Source of the DNA: Vagococcus allomyrinae
GTDB lineage: Bacteria; Bacillota; Bacilli; Lactobacillales; Vagococcaceae
Reading direction: 5' to 3'
Assembly (NCBI RefSeq): GCF_017829975.1
Contig: NZ_JAEEGA010000007.1
Span: 149,242-213,241, forward strand
Length of the DNA stretch: 64,000 bases
A program made the translations under genes and the position numbers. The notes under the pieces were generated by a model. It saw only the letters and a list, made by a program, of their open reading frames with translations, was not told the origin of the DNA and did no database searches. Shown in pieces: positions 34,636 through 43,962 of this stretch. Numbering within the stretch: the first letter of the stretch is position 1; the number at the start of each line of letters is the position of its first letter.

Positions 34636-34676
34636 AAACGTCGCCTAACAGTTTAGCTAACTGCTAGGCGACGTTT
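34636..34676 (-). terminator. Terminator after the MalY-type gene
   Basis: A long stem, AAACGTCGCCTA with TAGGCGACGTTT, continues inward as CAGTT/AACTG, and T follows on the minus strand. Confidence 0.85.
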
Positions 34677-34679
34677 AAT

Positions 34680-35864
34680 TTATCTTTTGGCTAATTCTTC
34701 GACAATTTTAGTTGCAGCAAATCTAACGTTCTTAGGTAAGGTTCCCAGGTTAATTCGAATAAACCCTTCATACCCTTCACCAAACCATTCACCATAATCC
34801 ACTGCGATACCACAGTTAACTTGCATAAAGTCAATCACTTCGTCTGGCTTTAAATAAGCTCGCAAATCTACCCAAGCCAAATAGGTACCTTCTTTTTCGG
34901 TCAAAACGATCTCAGGAGCTTTTTCGGCAAATATTTCTTTCAAACTATTAAAGTTATGCTCAATAACATCGTTTATCCCCTCTAACCATTGGCTACCTTC
35001 ACGATAAGCCGCCTCTGTTGCCACCATTCCAAAGAGGCTGTTGACGGATTTCACCGTGGTATTGGCGTAGGCATCGTAACGTTTTCTTAACTCTGAGTCA
35101 GCGATCACAATATGGGAATTTAAGAGACTAGCTAGATTAAATGTTTTAGATGGTGCATTTAAGACGATCAAATGGCTGCGATATTTTTCATCCAACGCCA
35201 ATGCCGCCACATGAGGATGATCCTGACGGGTCAAGTCCTGATGAATTTCATCAGAAACAATCATAACATCATGCTTTAAACAAATGTCAAACAACCGATT
35301 CTGCTCCTCAGCTGTCCAGACACGACCAACCGGATTATGGGGAGAACAATGAATAAATAACTTTACATTATTTTCGACAATTTTAGCTTCAAAATCCGCA
35401 TAATCAATGCTAAAATAGCCTTTTTCATTAATTAATCCCGACGTCACGAGCAGACGATTAGTGTCATTAATTGAATGATAAAATGGATAATAAACTGGCG
35501 CGAGAACAATAACCCCCTCTTGCTCTGCAGTAAACGCATTAACCATCCAAAAGAATGAGCTGACAACTCCTGGTGAAAAGCGAATCCATTCTCTTTCTAA
35601 ATTTACCTGATATCGCTCAGCTTGCCAGTTAAAAAAAGCTTCATAATAAGAATCAGGGACGATTGAATAACCAAAGGCGCCATGCTCCACCCGTTTGATC
35701 ATCGCCTGTTGCATAGCCTCTGGTCCTTTGAATTCCATATCGGCAACCCACATAGGTAATAATTCATTTGTGCCAAAATTTTCAGTCATCCCGTCCCACT
35801 TAACGGAGTCAGTGTCTTTCCGTTCAACTCCATATTTTTCAACAAACTCATCAATTTTACTCAT
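34680..35864 (-). CDS. MalY/PatB-family cystathionine beta-lyase/aminotransferase
   Basis: The 394-residue PLP enzyme starts FVEKYGVERKDTDSVKWDGM and has the MalY/PatB features LPMWVADMEFKGPEAMQQAM (about 36-55), FSPGVVSSFFWMVNAFT, CSPHNPVGRVW, VSDEIHQDL and the PLP lysine in LNAPSKTFNLASL. These enzymes cleave cystathionine or other C-S bonds. GGAGG lies upstream of the ATG. It is transcribed alone and has its own terminator. Preferred substrate cannot be told. Confidence 0.9.
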   Translation of the reverse strand: MSKIDEFVEKYGVERKDTDSVKWDGMTENFGTNELLPMWVADMEFKGPEAMQQAMIKRVEHGAFGYSIVPDSYYEAFFNWQAERYQVNLEREWIRFSPGVVSSFFWMVNAFTAEQEGVIVLAPVYYPFYHSINDTNRLLVTSGLINEKGYFSIDYADFEAKIVENNVKLFIHCSPHNPVGRVWTAEEQNRLFDICLKHDVMIVSDEIHQDLTRQDHPHVAALALDEKYRSHLIVLNAPSKTFNLASLLNSHIVIADSELRKRYDAYANTTVKSVNSLFGMVATEAAYREGSQWLEGINDVIEHNFNSLKEIFAEKAPEIVLTEKEGTYLAWVDLRAYLKPDEVIDFMQVNCGIAVDYGEWFGEGYEGFIRINLGTLPKNVRFAATKIVEELAKR

Positions 35865-35996
35865 CTTTTTCCTCCTCTAGCTTAGGAAGTGGTCTCGATT
35901 GCTGCCAAATATCAACAGACCAAAATAGAGACCTCCTCTCACTTAGATACTGACTCTATACTATCATATTAGAGCCGACTTGTGACAATTGACCCC

Positions 35997-36536
35997 TTAA
36001 CTTAAGTCCGCCAACTGACATTCATATAAATTAAAATCAGCAATAATTGGTCCCGCTTCTAAATCAGGAATTTCTTTAACTAATGTAAAGCCACTTCGAT
36101 TATATAGCTGATTCAAAACTGGTTGCGTTTTAATACAATCCAAACGAAGTGCTCGCCCACCTGTCACACTAAGTTCAGATTGTAGTTGACGTAGCAATTG
36201 CTCCGCTATTCCTTTTCCTGTATAGCCATCTGCCAATGACAAACGATGCAAATAAAAAACACCGGCTTGTTCTTCCTCTTGCCAAATACCATAATCCCAA
36301 TCATTAGGTCGTTCATAGAGATAAAAAACGGCAACTATTTTTGTCTTACCTGCTTGTTCTTCTTCATAAATATAGGCTTCTTCCTGAAGGAGACGAGCAG
36401 CCACGATTGGACCTTCTTCACCTTTAAGAATATGTCCCCATTGACTAGATCCCGTCTCTTTGATTCGAGTTGCCGCCTCTATTAAGATAGCTTCAAATTG
36501 TTTTTTCTCACTGCTTAAGCCTTTGCGAATTTTCAT
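35997..36536 (-). CDS. GNAT-family N-acetyltransferase
   Basis: This 179-residue protein has the GNAT core: VAVFYLYERPNDWDYGIW, then FYLHRLSLADGYTGKGIAEQLLRQLQSEL with the acetyl-CoA loop GYTGKGIAEQLL (about 106-117), and NQLYNRSGFTLVKEI. TAGGAGA lies upstream of the ATG. It stands alone, divergent from the MarR gene. Substrate unknown. Confidence 0.85.
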   Translation of the reverse strand: MKIRKGLSSEKKQFEAILIEAATRIKETGSSQWGHILKGEEGPIVAARLLQEEAYIYEEEQAGKTKIVAVFYLYERPNDWDYGIWQEEEQAGVFYLHRLSLADGYTGKGIAEQLLRQLQSELSVTGGRALRLDCIKTQPVLNQLYNRSGFTLVKEIPDLEAGPIIADFNLYECQLADLS

Positions 36537-36620
36537 TACTAAGTCTCCTAACCACTCACTCTCTTAAATGAGTATTTTTTAATCTTATAACCTATTATAG
36601 AACAATCTACACGTAATTAC

Positions 36621-36673
36621 TTGACATTTTCATGAAAATTACGGAGAATAGTTATTGTTAGGTAGCTAACAAT
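36621..36673 (+). promoter_or_regulatory. Promoter and MarR-type operator of the ABC exporter operon
   Basis: TTGACA (36621-36626) with GAGAAT 17 bases later is followed by ATTGTTAG-GTAG-CTAACAAT (36654-36673), a perfect 8-base dyad just after the -10. The site is about 100 bases before the MarR start and fits autorepression. Confidence 0.5.
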
Positions 36674-36770
36674 TCTTCCCGCCTTTTAAAGATCCAAGAC
36701 TGCTTTCAGCAACCTTCTGGTTCAATTAGCAAATAAGGGTCACCTTCACAAAGAAAGGAGTATCACTGTC

Positions 36771-37250
36771 ATGACTCAAATCAAAATTGGCAAAGCGATT
36801 AAGGCTCTGTCAAATGAAATTACTCGCTATGTCAGCTCTCATATCAATTCAGATAACAAGGAACAATACACGATGATTCAATTTTTGTTTATGGATTATA
36901 TCGGCCGTTATTCCAGCACTACCTCAGTCTTTCAGAAGGACTTAGAAAGTGAGTTTAATATTAGACGCTCAACAGCAACTGGTATTTTGCAAGTTTTGGA
37001 GAAAAATAACCTGATTGATCGTCAAACCAGTAAACAAGATGCTCGCTTAAAAAAAATCATTTTAACGGCTGAAGGTCAAGTCGTTTTTAAAGATCGCAGA
37101 AGAGAGCTCGATGCTATTGATCAGCACTTAATCAAAGGTGTTAGTTCACAAGATTTAAAGACATTTTACAGTGTGGTGGACCAAATTTACCTAAACATCG
37201 GGTGTGGGGAAGAAAAAACAACTAATAAAGGAGTGTTAATTAGTGATTAA
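36771..37250 (+). CDS. MarR-family regulator of the adjacent ABC exporter
   Basis: The 159-residue winged-helix protein has the MarR core: DLESEFNIRRSTATGILQVLEKNNLIDRQTSKQDARLKKIILTAEG (about 55-100), with the wing DARLKK. AAAGGAG lies before the ATG. Its stop overlaps by 8 bases the GTG start of the first exporter subunit, so the three genes form one operon. Drug binding probably relieves repression at the dyad upstream. Confidence 0.9.
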   Translation: MTQIKIGKAIKALSNEITRYVSSHINSDNKEQYTMIQFLFMDYIGRYSSTTSVFQKDLESEFNIRRSTATGILQVLEKNNLIDRQTSKQDARLKKIILTAEGQVVFKDRRRELDAIDQHLIKGVSSQDLKTFYSVVDQIYLNIGCGEEKTTNKGVLISD

Positions 37251-38979
37251 AACCCTAGCTAAAAATATTGGGGAGTATAAAAAAGACGCTTTACTAACGC
37301 CTTTTTTTGTCACTCTTGAAGTTATTTTAGACATCATTATTCCCGTCCTTATGGCAATGATTATTGACCAAGGAATTTCCGCAAAGAACCAAAGCAGCAT
37401 CGTCTCCATCGGCATAGCATTGATTGTTTGTGCCCTTTTCGCCTTACTTTTTGGGATGCTATCAGGTCGTTACGGCGCTATCGCCTCGGCAGGTTTTGCT
37501 AAAAATTTACGAAAGAAAATGTTTGGAAATATCCAAGAATTCTCATTTTCTAATATTGACCGCTTCTCTACTTCAAGTTTAGTGACCCGTCTGACAACTG
37601 ATGTCAGCAATGTCCAAAATTCATTTCAAATGATTATTCGTATTTTAGTAAGAAGCCCGCTAATGTTTATATTTTCCTTGTTTATGGCCTTTCAATTAAA
37701 TCGTGAATTAGCGATGATTTTTCTATATGCCATCCCCTTTCTTGCAATTGGTTTAGGTTTAATCGTCAAATTTGCTCACCCAACCTTTGAAAAAGTATTT
37801 AAAATTTATGACCGCTTAAACCAAGTCGTTCAAGAAAATCTCCAAGGGATACGTGTGGTCAAATCATACGTACGTGAGGAACATGAAGTCACCAAGTTTA
37901 AAACTGTGTCACAATTAATCTACAAAACCTTTTCAAAAGCTGAACGAATTGTGGCCTTTAACGGACCGCTGATGCAATTCACCATGTATACTTGTATGCT
38001 ATTGATCTCATGGATTGGCGCTCAACTGATAGTTGGTAGTACAATGACAACTGGAGAATTGATGAGTATGTTTATGTATGTGATGCAAATTCTTAATTCA
38101 CTGAACATGATGTCAATGGTTTTTGTTATGTTGATCATCTCACGTCCTTCTGCAGAACGGATTGTCGCAGTTATCAACGAAGAAAGTGATTTGACCAACC
38201 CTAGCAAACCCATGACAGAAATTCGTGACGGTTCCGTTGAGTTTAAAGATGTGAACTTTAGCTATTCTGACAATGAGGATAAATTGGTTCTAACGAAAAG
38301 CAGTTTCCGAATTGAATCAGGACAAACTGTCGGTGTAATCGGTGGGACTGGTAGTGGTAAAACAACCCTAGTTCAGCTGATTCCTAGACTATACGATGTG
38401 ACGAGTGGCAGCGTCCAAGTTGGCGGCTTAGATGTCCGTAACTATGATATTGCCGCTTTACGAGATGCTGTTGCCATGGTTTTACAAAATAATGTTCTTT
38501 TCTCTGGTACTATTAAGGAAAACCTTCGTTGGGGTAATCCAGAGGCAACTGATCAAGAACTTTATGAAGCTTGCCGATTGGCTCAAGCAGATGAGTTTAT
38601 CACTAAACTGCCCAATGGTTACGACACATACATTGAACAGGGGGGGACAAACGTTTCAGGTGGTCAAAAACAACGATTGACAATTGCTAGAGCTCTCCTG
38701 AAACACCCTAAAATACTTATTTTAGACGATTCAACCAGTGCTGTTGACACCAAAACAGACGCCTTAATTCAACAAGCTTTCTTGGAGACTATTCCAAATA
38801 CAACCAAATTTATTATTGCCCAACGAGTTTCTTCGATTGAAAAGGCCGATCAAATCATTGTTATGGAAAATGGTGAAATCAACGGCATCGGTACTCATGA
38901 AGAGCTATTGTCTAGCAACAAGATCTATCAAGAAGTCAATCAATCTCAAGTGAAAGGATTTGGTGAAGCCAATGAGTAA
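37243..38979 (+). CDS. Heterodimeric ABC exporter subunit with degenerate ATP site
   Basis: This 578-residue half-transporter has six membrane spans (residues 1-310) and a C-terminal ATPase (about 325-575): GGTGSGKTT, VSGGQKQR, then LILDDSTSAVD with Asp instead of the catalytic Glu, and IAQRVSS with Gln in place of the switch His. These replacements mark the degenerate partner of heterodimeric exporters such as LmrCD, BmrCD and TM287/288. The start is GTG with AAGGAG 9 bases upstream, overlapping the MarR gene by 8 bases. It probably exports lipophilic drugs together with the next gene. Confidence 0.9.
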   Translation: MIKTLAKNIGEYKKDALLTPFFVTLEVILDIIIPVLMAMIIDQGISAKNQSSIVSIGIALIVCALFALLFGMLSGRYGAIASAGFAKNLRKKMFGNIQEFSFSNIDRFSTSSLVTRLTTDVSNVQNSFQMIIRILVRSPLMFIFSLFMAFQLNRELAMIFLYAIPFLAIGLGLIVKFAHPTFEKVFKIYDRLNQVVQENLQGIRVVKSYVREEHEVTKFKTVSQLIYKTFSKAERIVAFNGPLMQFTMYTCMLLISWIGAQLIVGSTMTTGELMSMFMYVMQILNSLNMMSMVFVMLIISRPSAERIVAVINEESDLTNPSKPMTEIRDGSVEFKDVNFSYSDNEDKLVLTKSSFRIESGQTVGVIGGTGSGKTTLVQLIPRLYDVTSGSVQVGGLDVRNYDIAALRDAVAMVLQNNVLFSGTIKENLRWGNPEATDQELYEACRLAQADEFITKLPNGYDTYIEQGGTNVSGGQKQRLTIARALLKHPKILILDDSTSAVDTKTDALIQQAFLETIPNTTKFIIAQRVSSIEKADQIIVMENGEINGIGTHEELLSSNKIYQEVNQSQVKGFGEANE

Positions 38980-40861
38980 AGTTCAAATAAAAGGAACCAA
39001 CCGTCAAGCCAATCCCTTTAAAACATTGAAACGGCTTTTAACCTATTTAGTCAAAGGCTACCCCATTCAATTGGGAATTGTCATTGTCTGTATCATCATC
39101 AGCGCTTTTGCTTCAGTTAAAGGTTCACTCTTTTTACAAGTGGTCATTGATGACCATGTCACCCCTATGTTAGCCAATGGCAACAAAGACTTTTCTGGAT
39201 TGCTAACCGCTGTAATTACCATGGCTATCATCTATGGGATTGGGGTTATTGCGACGATCGTTTTTAATCAATTAATGGTCAATGTCTCTCAAGGCGTCCA
39301 AAAAACTATTAGAGATGATTTGTTTACCCATATGGAAACACTGCCTATCGGTTATTTCGATACTCATCCTCATGGAGATGTCATGAGTCACTACACCAAT
39401 GATATTGATACATTGAGGCAAATGCTCTCTCAAAGCGCCCCTCAACTGCTACAAGCGATCGTCACATTTATCAGTGTCTTTGTGGCCATGTTCTCCGTCA
39501 GCGTCCCACTGACATTATTCGTGATGATATCTGTTGGCATCATGGTATTAACTATTCGTAAAATCAGCAGTTTAAGCGGTAAATACTTTGGTCGCCAACA
39601 AAAATCCTTAGGAAAACTAAACGGCTTTATCGAAGAAATGATGCATGGCCAAAAGGTCATTAAAATCTTTAATCACGAAGCTGAAACGATTGTACAATTT
39701 GATCAATTAAACGAAGAACTAGCCGAAAGTGCAACTGAAGCCAATAAATACGCTAATATCTTAATGCCAGTGATGATGAATCTATTAAATATTCAGTATG
39801 TTCTCATTGCGATTGTTGGTGGCTTACTTAGTGTCAACGGCATTGCCACTTTAACAATTGGCGCCATCGCCTCTTTCTTACAGTTAAGTCGCTCGCTCAA
39901 CATGCCTGTCAGTCAAATTTCACAACAAATTAATTTTGTGATCATGGCGCTGGCTGGAGCTGAACGGATTTTCATCTTAATGGACGAACAACCTGAAGTC
40001 GATGAAGGTTACGTTACCTTGGTAAATGTTCGCTACGAGAATGGTCAGCCTGTTGAATGTCCAGAAAAAACTGGGCACTGGGCTTGGAAACACCCTCACG
40101 AAGATGGAACCACAACCTATACACCACTGACTGGTGACGTGCGTTTTGAAAATGTTGACTTTGGTTACAATTCCGAAAAAGTTGTGTTACATGATATCTC
40201 ACTATTTGCTAAACCAGGTGAAAAATTAGCCTTTGTCGGAGCTACTGGTGCTGGCAAAACGACCATCACTAATTTGATCAATCGTTTTTACGACATTACC
40301 GATGGAAAAATTCGTTATGATGGGATTAATATTCAAAAAATCAAGAAAGAGTCTCTGAGACGCTCTCTAGGGATCGTGTTACAAGATACCCATCTCTTTA
40401 CCGGAACAATTAGTGAAAACATCCGTTACGGACAATTAGACGCCACTGAGGAGGATATCAAAGCAGCCGCTAAGCTAGCTAACGCAGACTATTTTATCTC
40501 TCGCTTGCCTCAGGGCTATGACACAATTATTACCGGCGACGGCGAAGGGTTGTCACAAGGACAACGGCAACTTCTGGCAATTGCTAGAGCTGCCATTGCC
40601 AATCCACCAGTGATGATTTTAGATGAAGCTACTTCGAGTATCGACACGCGGACGGAACGAATTGTCCAAAACGGGATGGATGCTTTAATGAAAGGTCGAA
40701 CGGTCTTTGTCATTGCCCACCGCTTATCTACCATTCAAAACTCCGATGCGATTATGGTGCTCGATCAAGGCGAAATCATCGAACGTGGCGACCACGAAGA
40801 TTTGATGGCTAATAAAGGCGTTTATTACCAATTAGCGACTGGTGGTTTAGAGTTGGAGTAA
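38972..40861 (+). CDS. Heterodimeric ABC exporter subunit with canonical ATP site
   Basis: The 629-residue half-transporter has six spans and an ATPase with GATGAGKTT, LSQGQRQ, MILDEATSSID and the switch histidine in IAHRLST, all canonical. An insertion of about 45 residues between membrane and ATPase parts (ENGQPVECPEKTGHWAWKH) is typical of the larger subunit of this exporter family. The ATG at 38972 overlaps the end of the first subunit by 8 bases. A terminator follows. Confidence 0.9.
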   Translation: MSKVQIKGTNRQANPFKTLKRLLTYLVKGYPIQLGIVIVCIIISAFASVKGSLFLQVVIDDHVTPMLANGNKDFSGLLTAVITMAIIYGIGVIATIVFNQLMVNVSQGVQKTIRDDLFTHMETLPIGYFDTHPHGDVMSHYTNDIDTLRQMLSQSAPQLLQAIVTFISVFVAMFSVSVPLTLFVMISVGIMVLTIRKISSLSGKYFGRQQKSLGKLNGFIEEMMHGQKVIKIFNHEAETIVQFDQLNEELAESATEANKYANILMPVMMNLLNIQYVLIAIVGGLLSVNGIATLTIGAIASFLQLSRSLNMPVSQISQQINFVIMALAGAERIFILMDEQPEVDEGYVTLVNVRYENGQPVECPEKTGHWAWKHPHEDGTTTYTPLTGDVRFENVDFGYNSEKVVLHDISLFAKPGEKLAFVGATGAGKTTITNLINRFYDITDGKIRYDGINIQKIKKESLRRSLGIVLQDTHLFTGTISENIRYGQLDATEEDIKAAAKLANADYFISRLPQGYDTIITGDGEGLSQGQRQLLAIARAAIANPPVMILDEATSSIDTRTERIVQNGMDALMKGRTVFVIAHRLSTIQNSDAIMVLDQGEIIERGDHEDLMANKGVYYQLATGGLELE

Positions 40862-40870
40862 TAGTTAAAA

Positions 40871-40908
40871 GTCAGGAGACAGATGAAAATTGTCTCCTGA
40901 CTTTTTTT
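40871..40908. terminator. Bidirectional terminator
   Basis: GTCAGGAGACA and TGTCTCCTGAC pair over a 9-base loop, with seven T on the plus strand and A before it. It separates the exporter operon from the convergent ABC permease gene. Confidence 0.88.
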
Positions 40909-41668
40909 ACAACGCTTTTTTATTGAAACGAAGAATACCGACACTCAGCATGATCACACCGATAACCACTGTTACTCCGATAGCCGGATAAAAATCTGTC
41001 ACATTGACTGTGCCTGCCAAAAGTGCTGAGTTATTTATCAGTCTAATAGGATTATATTTCTGAGCGTCGGGCAATAAGTTGATTGCCAATAATCCCCCAA
41101 AAAGACTACTCGTAAACAACAAAACGCCGTAGTTTTGCCGAAATAGAATCCCTCCCAAGAGACTGACCATCAAGAAAAACAAACCAAAAAGCCACAACAT
41201 AAAAAGAGCAAACCAGATGTTCAACACACTTCCCTGCTCAAAATAAAGCCAGGCATAAAGATAGGTTACGCCTACGCTCAGCCAATAACCTAAAGTAAAA
41301 AGTAAGCAACTGGCAATTAGCTTGCCGATAATGACTTTCCAGCGACTTAATCCTTTTGTTAATAAAATCGTCAAGGTTTCTTTCTGATACTCTTGGGTTA
41401 AGATACCACTAAATAGAATGATCGTCACTACCAAACCCATTTGGGTTGTATTTTTGAAAAATTGTAACCAAACATCCATGACCGTTGGTTCAGGAAAACC
41501 TTTTGCAACTTCTTCAGAAACTAACTGACTGATTAATTGAGGGGTGAATTTAGCAATAAACACATTCATTATTCCCAGTGCAAAGAATAACCCCAGAACA
41601 ATCAATAACCGATAATGAGCAATTGACTCCAACCATTCCTTCTTCGTAAAGGCCATCAACGCTCTCAT
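40907..41668 (-). CDS. ABC-2-type transporter permease
   Basis: The 253-residue protein has about six membrane spans (17-37, 73-95, 105-130, 142-165, 172-190, 226-246) and begins with TKKEWLESIAHYRLL and QEYQKETLTILLTKGLSRWKVIIGK, the ABC-2 permease hallmark. Its ATG overlaps the stop of the ATPase gene by 4 bases. It forms a transporter with the ATPase before it, of the type used for lantibiotic or peptide resistance and export. Confidence 0.85.
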   Translation of the reverse strand: MRALMAFTKKEWLESIAHYRLLIVLGLFFALGIMNVFIAKFTPQLISQLVSEEVAKGFPEPTVMDVWLQFFKNTTQMGLVVTIILFSGILTQEYQKETLTILLTKGLSRWKVIIGKLIASCLLFTLGYWLSVGVTYLYAWLYFEQGSVLNIWFALFMLWLFGLFFLMVSLLGGILFRQNYGVLLFTSSLFGGLLAINLLPDAQKYNPIRLINNSALLAGTVNVTDFYPAIGVTVVIGVIMLSVGILRFNKKAL

Positions 41669-42570
41669 TGCACCACCTCCGTAAAAATATCTTCTAAACT
41701 AGGTTGATAAACTTCTATTTTTTTCGGAAAAATCCCTTGATTGATAAAGCGGGTATACAATTTAGTTTGGATTTCGGTCAACTCGTCGTGTTGAACCAAA
41801 TACGTCTCCCCTTTGTTTGTTACTCTTAGACCTTCAAATATAGACTCATAATCTGCTGTGGAAAGTGACTGATTAAATTCAACCAATAGCTGGTTGAAAG
41901 AAAAGCGTGCCTCCATCTCAGCCAAAGTCATCGATAGTTTGATCGTACCCTCATGTAATAACACGATGTGATCACAAATTTTTTCCACATCTGATAATAT
42001 GTGAGTTGAAAAAATAACCGTTGTTTGCTTTTTTACACGGTGGAGTATCTCCAATATTTCTTTACGGCCCAGTGGGTCTAAAGCAGAGGTCGGTTCGTCA
42101 CATATGAGAAGTTTTGGCTCATTTAGCAGCGCTTGGGCAATCCCTAAACGCTGTTTCATTCCCCTAGAATACGTTTTGATCTTTTTCTTATTGTTTTCCA
42201 ATCCCACTAGCTTTAAGAGTTCAGTTGCTTTTTCTTTAATCTCAATACCTGTCAGTCCGGTGACTTCCCCACAAAGAGTTAAATAGCCATATGCCGTCAT
42301 GTACCCATAAAATTCTGGCACATCTGGCAAATAACCAATTAAGCGATTGGTTTTAGTATTACCATATTGAACCTTTTCACCACAGACACTGATCGTCCCC
42401 TCGTCACTTGCTAACAATCCGACAATCAGCTTCATGAACGTCGTTTTACCTGCCCCATTTTGGCCGATAAAACCCAATACCGACTGCTCAGGTAAACTAA
42501 AATCAAGGCCTTTTAATACTTCTTGTGTACCAAAAGTTTTTTTTATCCCTTTTACTTCTAAGACTGACAC
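41665..42570 (-). CDS. ABC transporter ATPase subunit
   Basis: The 301-residue ATPase has Walker A GQNGAGKTT (about 36-44), YSRGMKQRLGIAQALL, LLICDEPTSALDPLG and the switch histidine STHILSDVEKI, then a C-terminal domain of about 90 residues common in drug- and bacteriocin-type ABC ATPases. The start overlaps the PLDc_N gene by one base and its end overlaps the permease by four. Gene order XRE regulator, PLDc_N, ATPase, permease suggests one regulated operon. Confidence 0.9.
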   Translation of the reverse strand: MSVLEVKGIKKTFGTQEVLKGLDFSLPEQSVLGFIGQNGAGKTTFMKLIVGLLASDEGTISVCGEKVQYGNTKTNRLIGYLPDVPEFYGYMTAYGYLTLCGEVTGLTGIEIKEKATELLKLVGLENNKKKIKTYSRGMKQRLGIAQALLNEPKLLICDEPTSALDPLGRKEILEILHRVKKQTTVIFSTHILSDVEKICDHIVLLHEGTIKLSMTLAEMEARFSFNQLLVEFNQSLSTADYESIFEGLRVTNKGETYLVQHDELTEIQTKLYTRFINQGIFPKKIEVYQPSLEDIFTEVVQ

Positions 42571-42797
42571 TATTCTTCACCTCTGCCGAATACAAAATAA
42601 CAAGCTGGCCCAATAAATTGTAGTAATAAGACTATCACTAACCAGCTGGCTTTGTTTAAGTAACGAAATTCTGTTTGTTTCACTATCTTTACAACGGCCA
42701 CTATAGCTAAACTGAGCTGAATGAGCAACAGCGGCACTAACAGTGGTAACAGTTGCCTTAACTCAATGATCGATGGCATATTGATTCCGATATTCAT
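42570..42797 (-). CDS. PLDc_N-domain two-span membrane protein
   Basis: The 75-residue protein has two hydrophobic helices (16-36 and 50-69) and the PLDc_N ending LQFIGPACYFVFGRGEE, a short domain found alone next to ABC transporters in Firmicutes. GAGAG lies upstream of the ATG. The stop overlaps the ATPase start, so it is probably part of the transporter, as a small accessory subunit. Confidence 0.75.
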   Translation of the reverse strand: MNIGINMPSIIELRQLLPLLVPLLLIQLSLAIVAVVKIVKQTEFRYLNKASWLVIVLLLQFIGPACYFVFGRGEE

Positions 42798-42846
42798 TTA
42801 GACACTCTCTTTTCTATATAAATCAGATTAATCAAATGATTTTTTT

Positions 42847-43962
42847 TTAAACACCTAATACTTGCCCCAATTTGGCTAATAAATTCTTAAACTCCGAGCT
42901 AGTTTGATAGACTTCTTGAATTAATGGATTCTCTTTAAAATAACCACTTAGGGATTCTTTCACCAGTTGTTCGTTCCTGGGCATCATACTGCTTAACTCT
43001 AATTGATCCTCGATCCAATCGTCGAGAGAATCAAAATACCGATCTCCATGAAGGGTCGCAGGATAACTAATAGTCTCTAACACCTGAATCATCTCTGACA
43101 GTGATTCCAACGCCAACGTTAATCGTTTTTGCTGAGTATAGCCGGTAAAGCACTCCAATAAAAACGTCACATAAAGAAAGGGATGTAAGTTTGAAAGATC
43201 ATATAGTTTACTTATTCCAATAACTCTCCTCACCGTTTGATCAAATTGGAAGTGGTCTACTACCTGGGACTCTAAAAGCTTCCCACTGGCGGATACCAGC
43301 CCCATCAATTGCTGGTACAAACTCACCTGCAAGATCTCATGACTTTTTCCCACTTGCCCCAACATCTTATAAGCATTGGCCATCAATTGCTCATTGCCTA
43401 AGTAAGGTTTTACCTCTTCACCCAGCAACATCAAAACTTCTTGAGGATTTCCCAAGAACATTTGACACGCAGCCTCAAAAGAATTCGCTTGATGAATCAT
43501 CGGTGAATCAGTGGCTTCAGCTTTCACCCTCCTCGTCAGTTCAATTGCTTCCTGTAATATTCCTATTTGTTCATCTTTTTTTGCCAAATTCGTATGATTC
43601 GCTAGTAAGACAGCCATTTGCAATAAAAAAGGCAGGCAGGCATAATATTTTTTAATCAATGAGCGACACTCAGCCATCACGACAGGAAACGGTTCATCTA
43701 CAAACGCTTTTGACAATCTCTGATAATGGTTGCGAATAGCCTCACGGGATAACTGGGGCGTGTAACCAAGTAATTCATCAATTGTCAAACTAAAATAGGT
43801 CGCCAATTCTGGTAGTAAATAAATATCGGGATAAGTCTGGCCAGTTTCCCATTTTGAGACAGAAGATTTTGAGATTCCCATCTCGGATGCCAATTGACTT
43901 TGTGTCATCCCTCTTAATTTTCGTTGCGCTTGAATCACTTCACCAAGTTTAAATGGTTTCAT
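42847..43962 (-). CDS. XRE-family regulator with helical sensor domain
   Basis: The 371-residue protein has an N-terminal XRE helix-turn-helix (residues 5-62, RKLRGMTQSQLASEMGISKSSVSKWETGQTYPD) and a long helical C-terminal part that looks like repeated TPR-like helices, as in RRNPP-type or ABC-linked regulators. It is upstream of the PLDc_N, ATPase and permease genes (49-base gap) and probably controls them. GAGGTG lies before the ATG. The ligand is unknown; a peptide is possible. Confidence 0.85.
   Translation of the reverse strand: MKPFKLGEVIQAQRKLRGMTQSQLASEMGISKSSVSKWETGQTYPDIYLLPELATYFSLTIDELLGYTPQLSREAIRNHYQRLSKAFVDEPFPVVMAECRSLIKKYYACLPFLLQMAVLLANHTNLAKKDEQIGILQEAIELTRRVKAEATDSPMIHQANSFEAACQMFLGNPQEVLMLLGEEVKPYLGNEQLMANAYKMLGQVGKSHEILQVSLYQQLMGLVSASGKLLESQVVDHFQFDQTVRRVIGISKLYDLSNLHPFLYVTFLLECFTGYTQQKRLTLALESLSEMIQVLETISYPATLHGDRYFDSLDDWIEDQLELSSMMPRNEQLVKESLSGYFKENPLIQEVYQTSSEFKNLLAKLGQVLGV

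Noticed and set aside
38432-38680. 82-codon frame inside the first ABC exporter subunit
   Set aside because: Shadow of the ATPase domain in the +1 frame; no start signal of its own.
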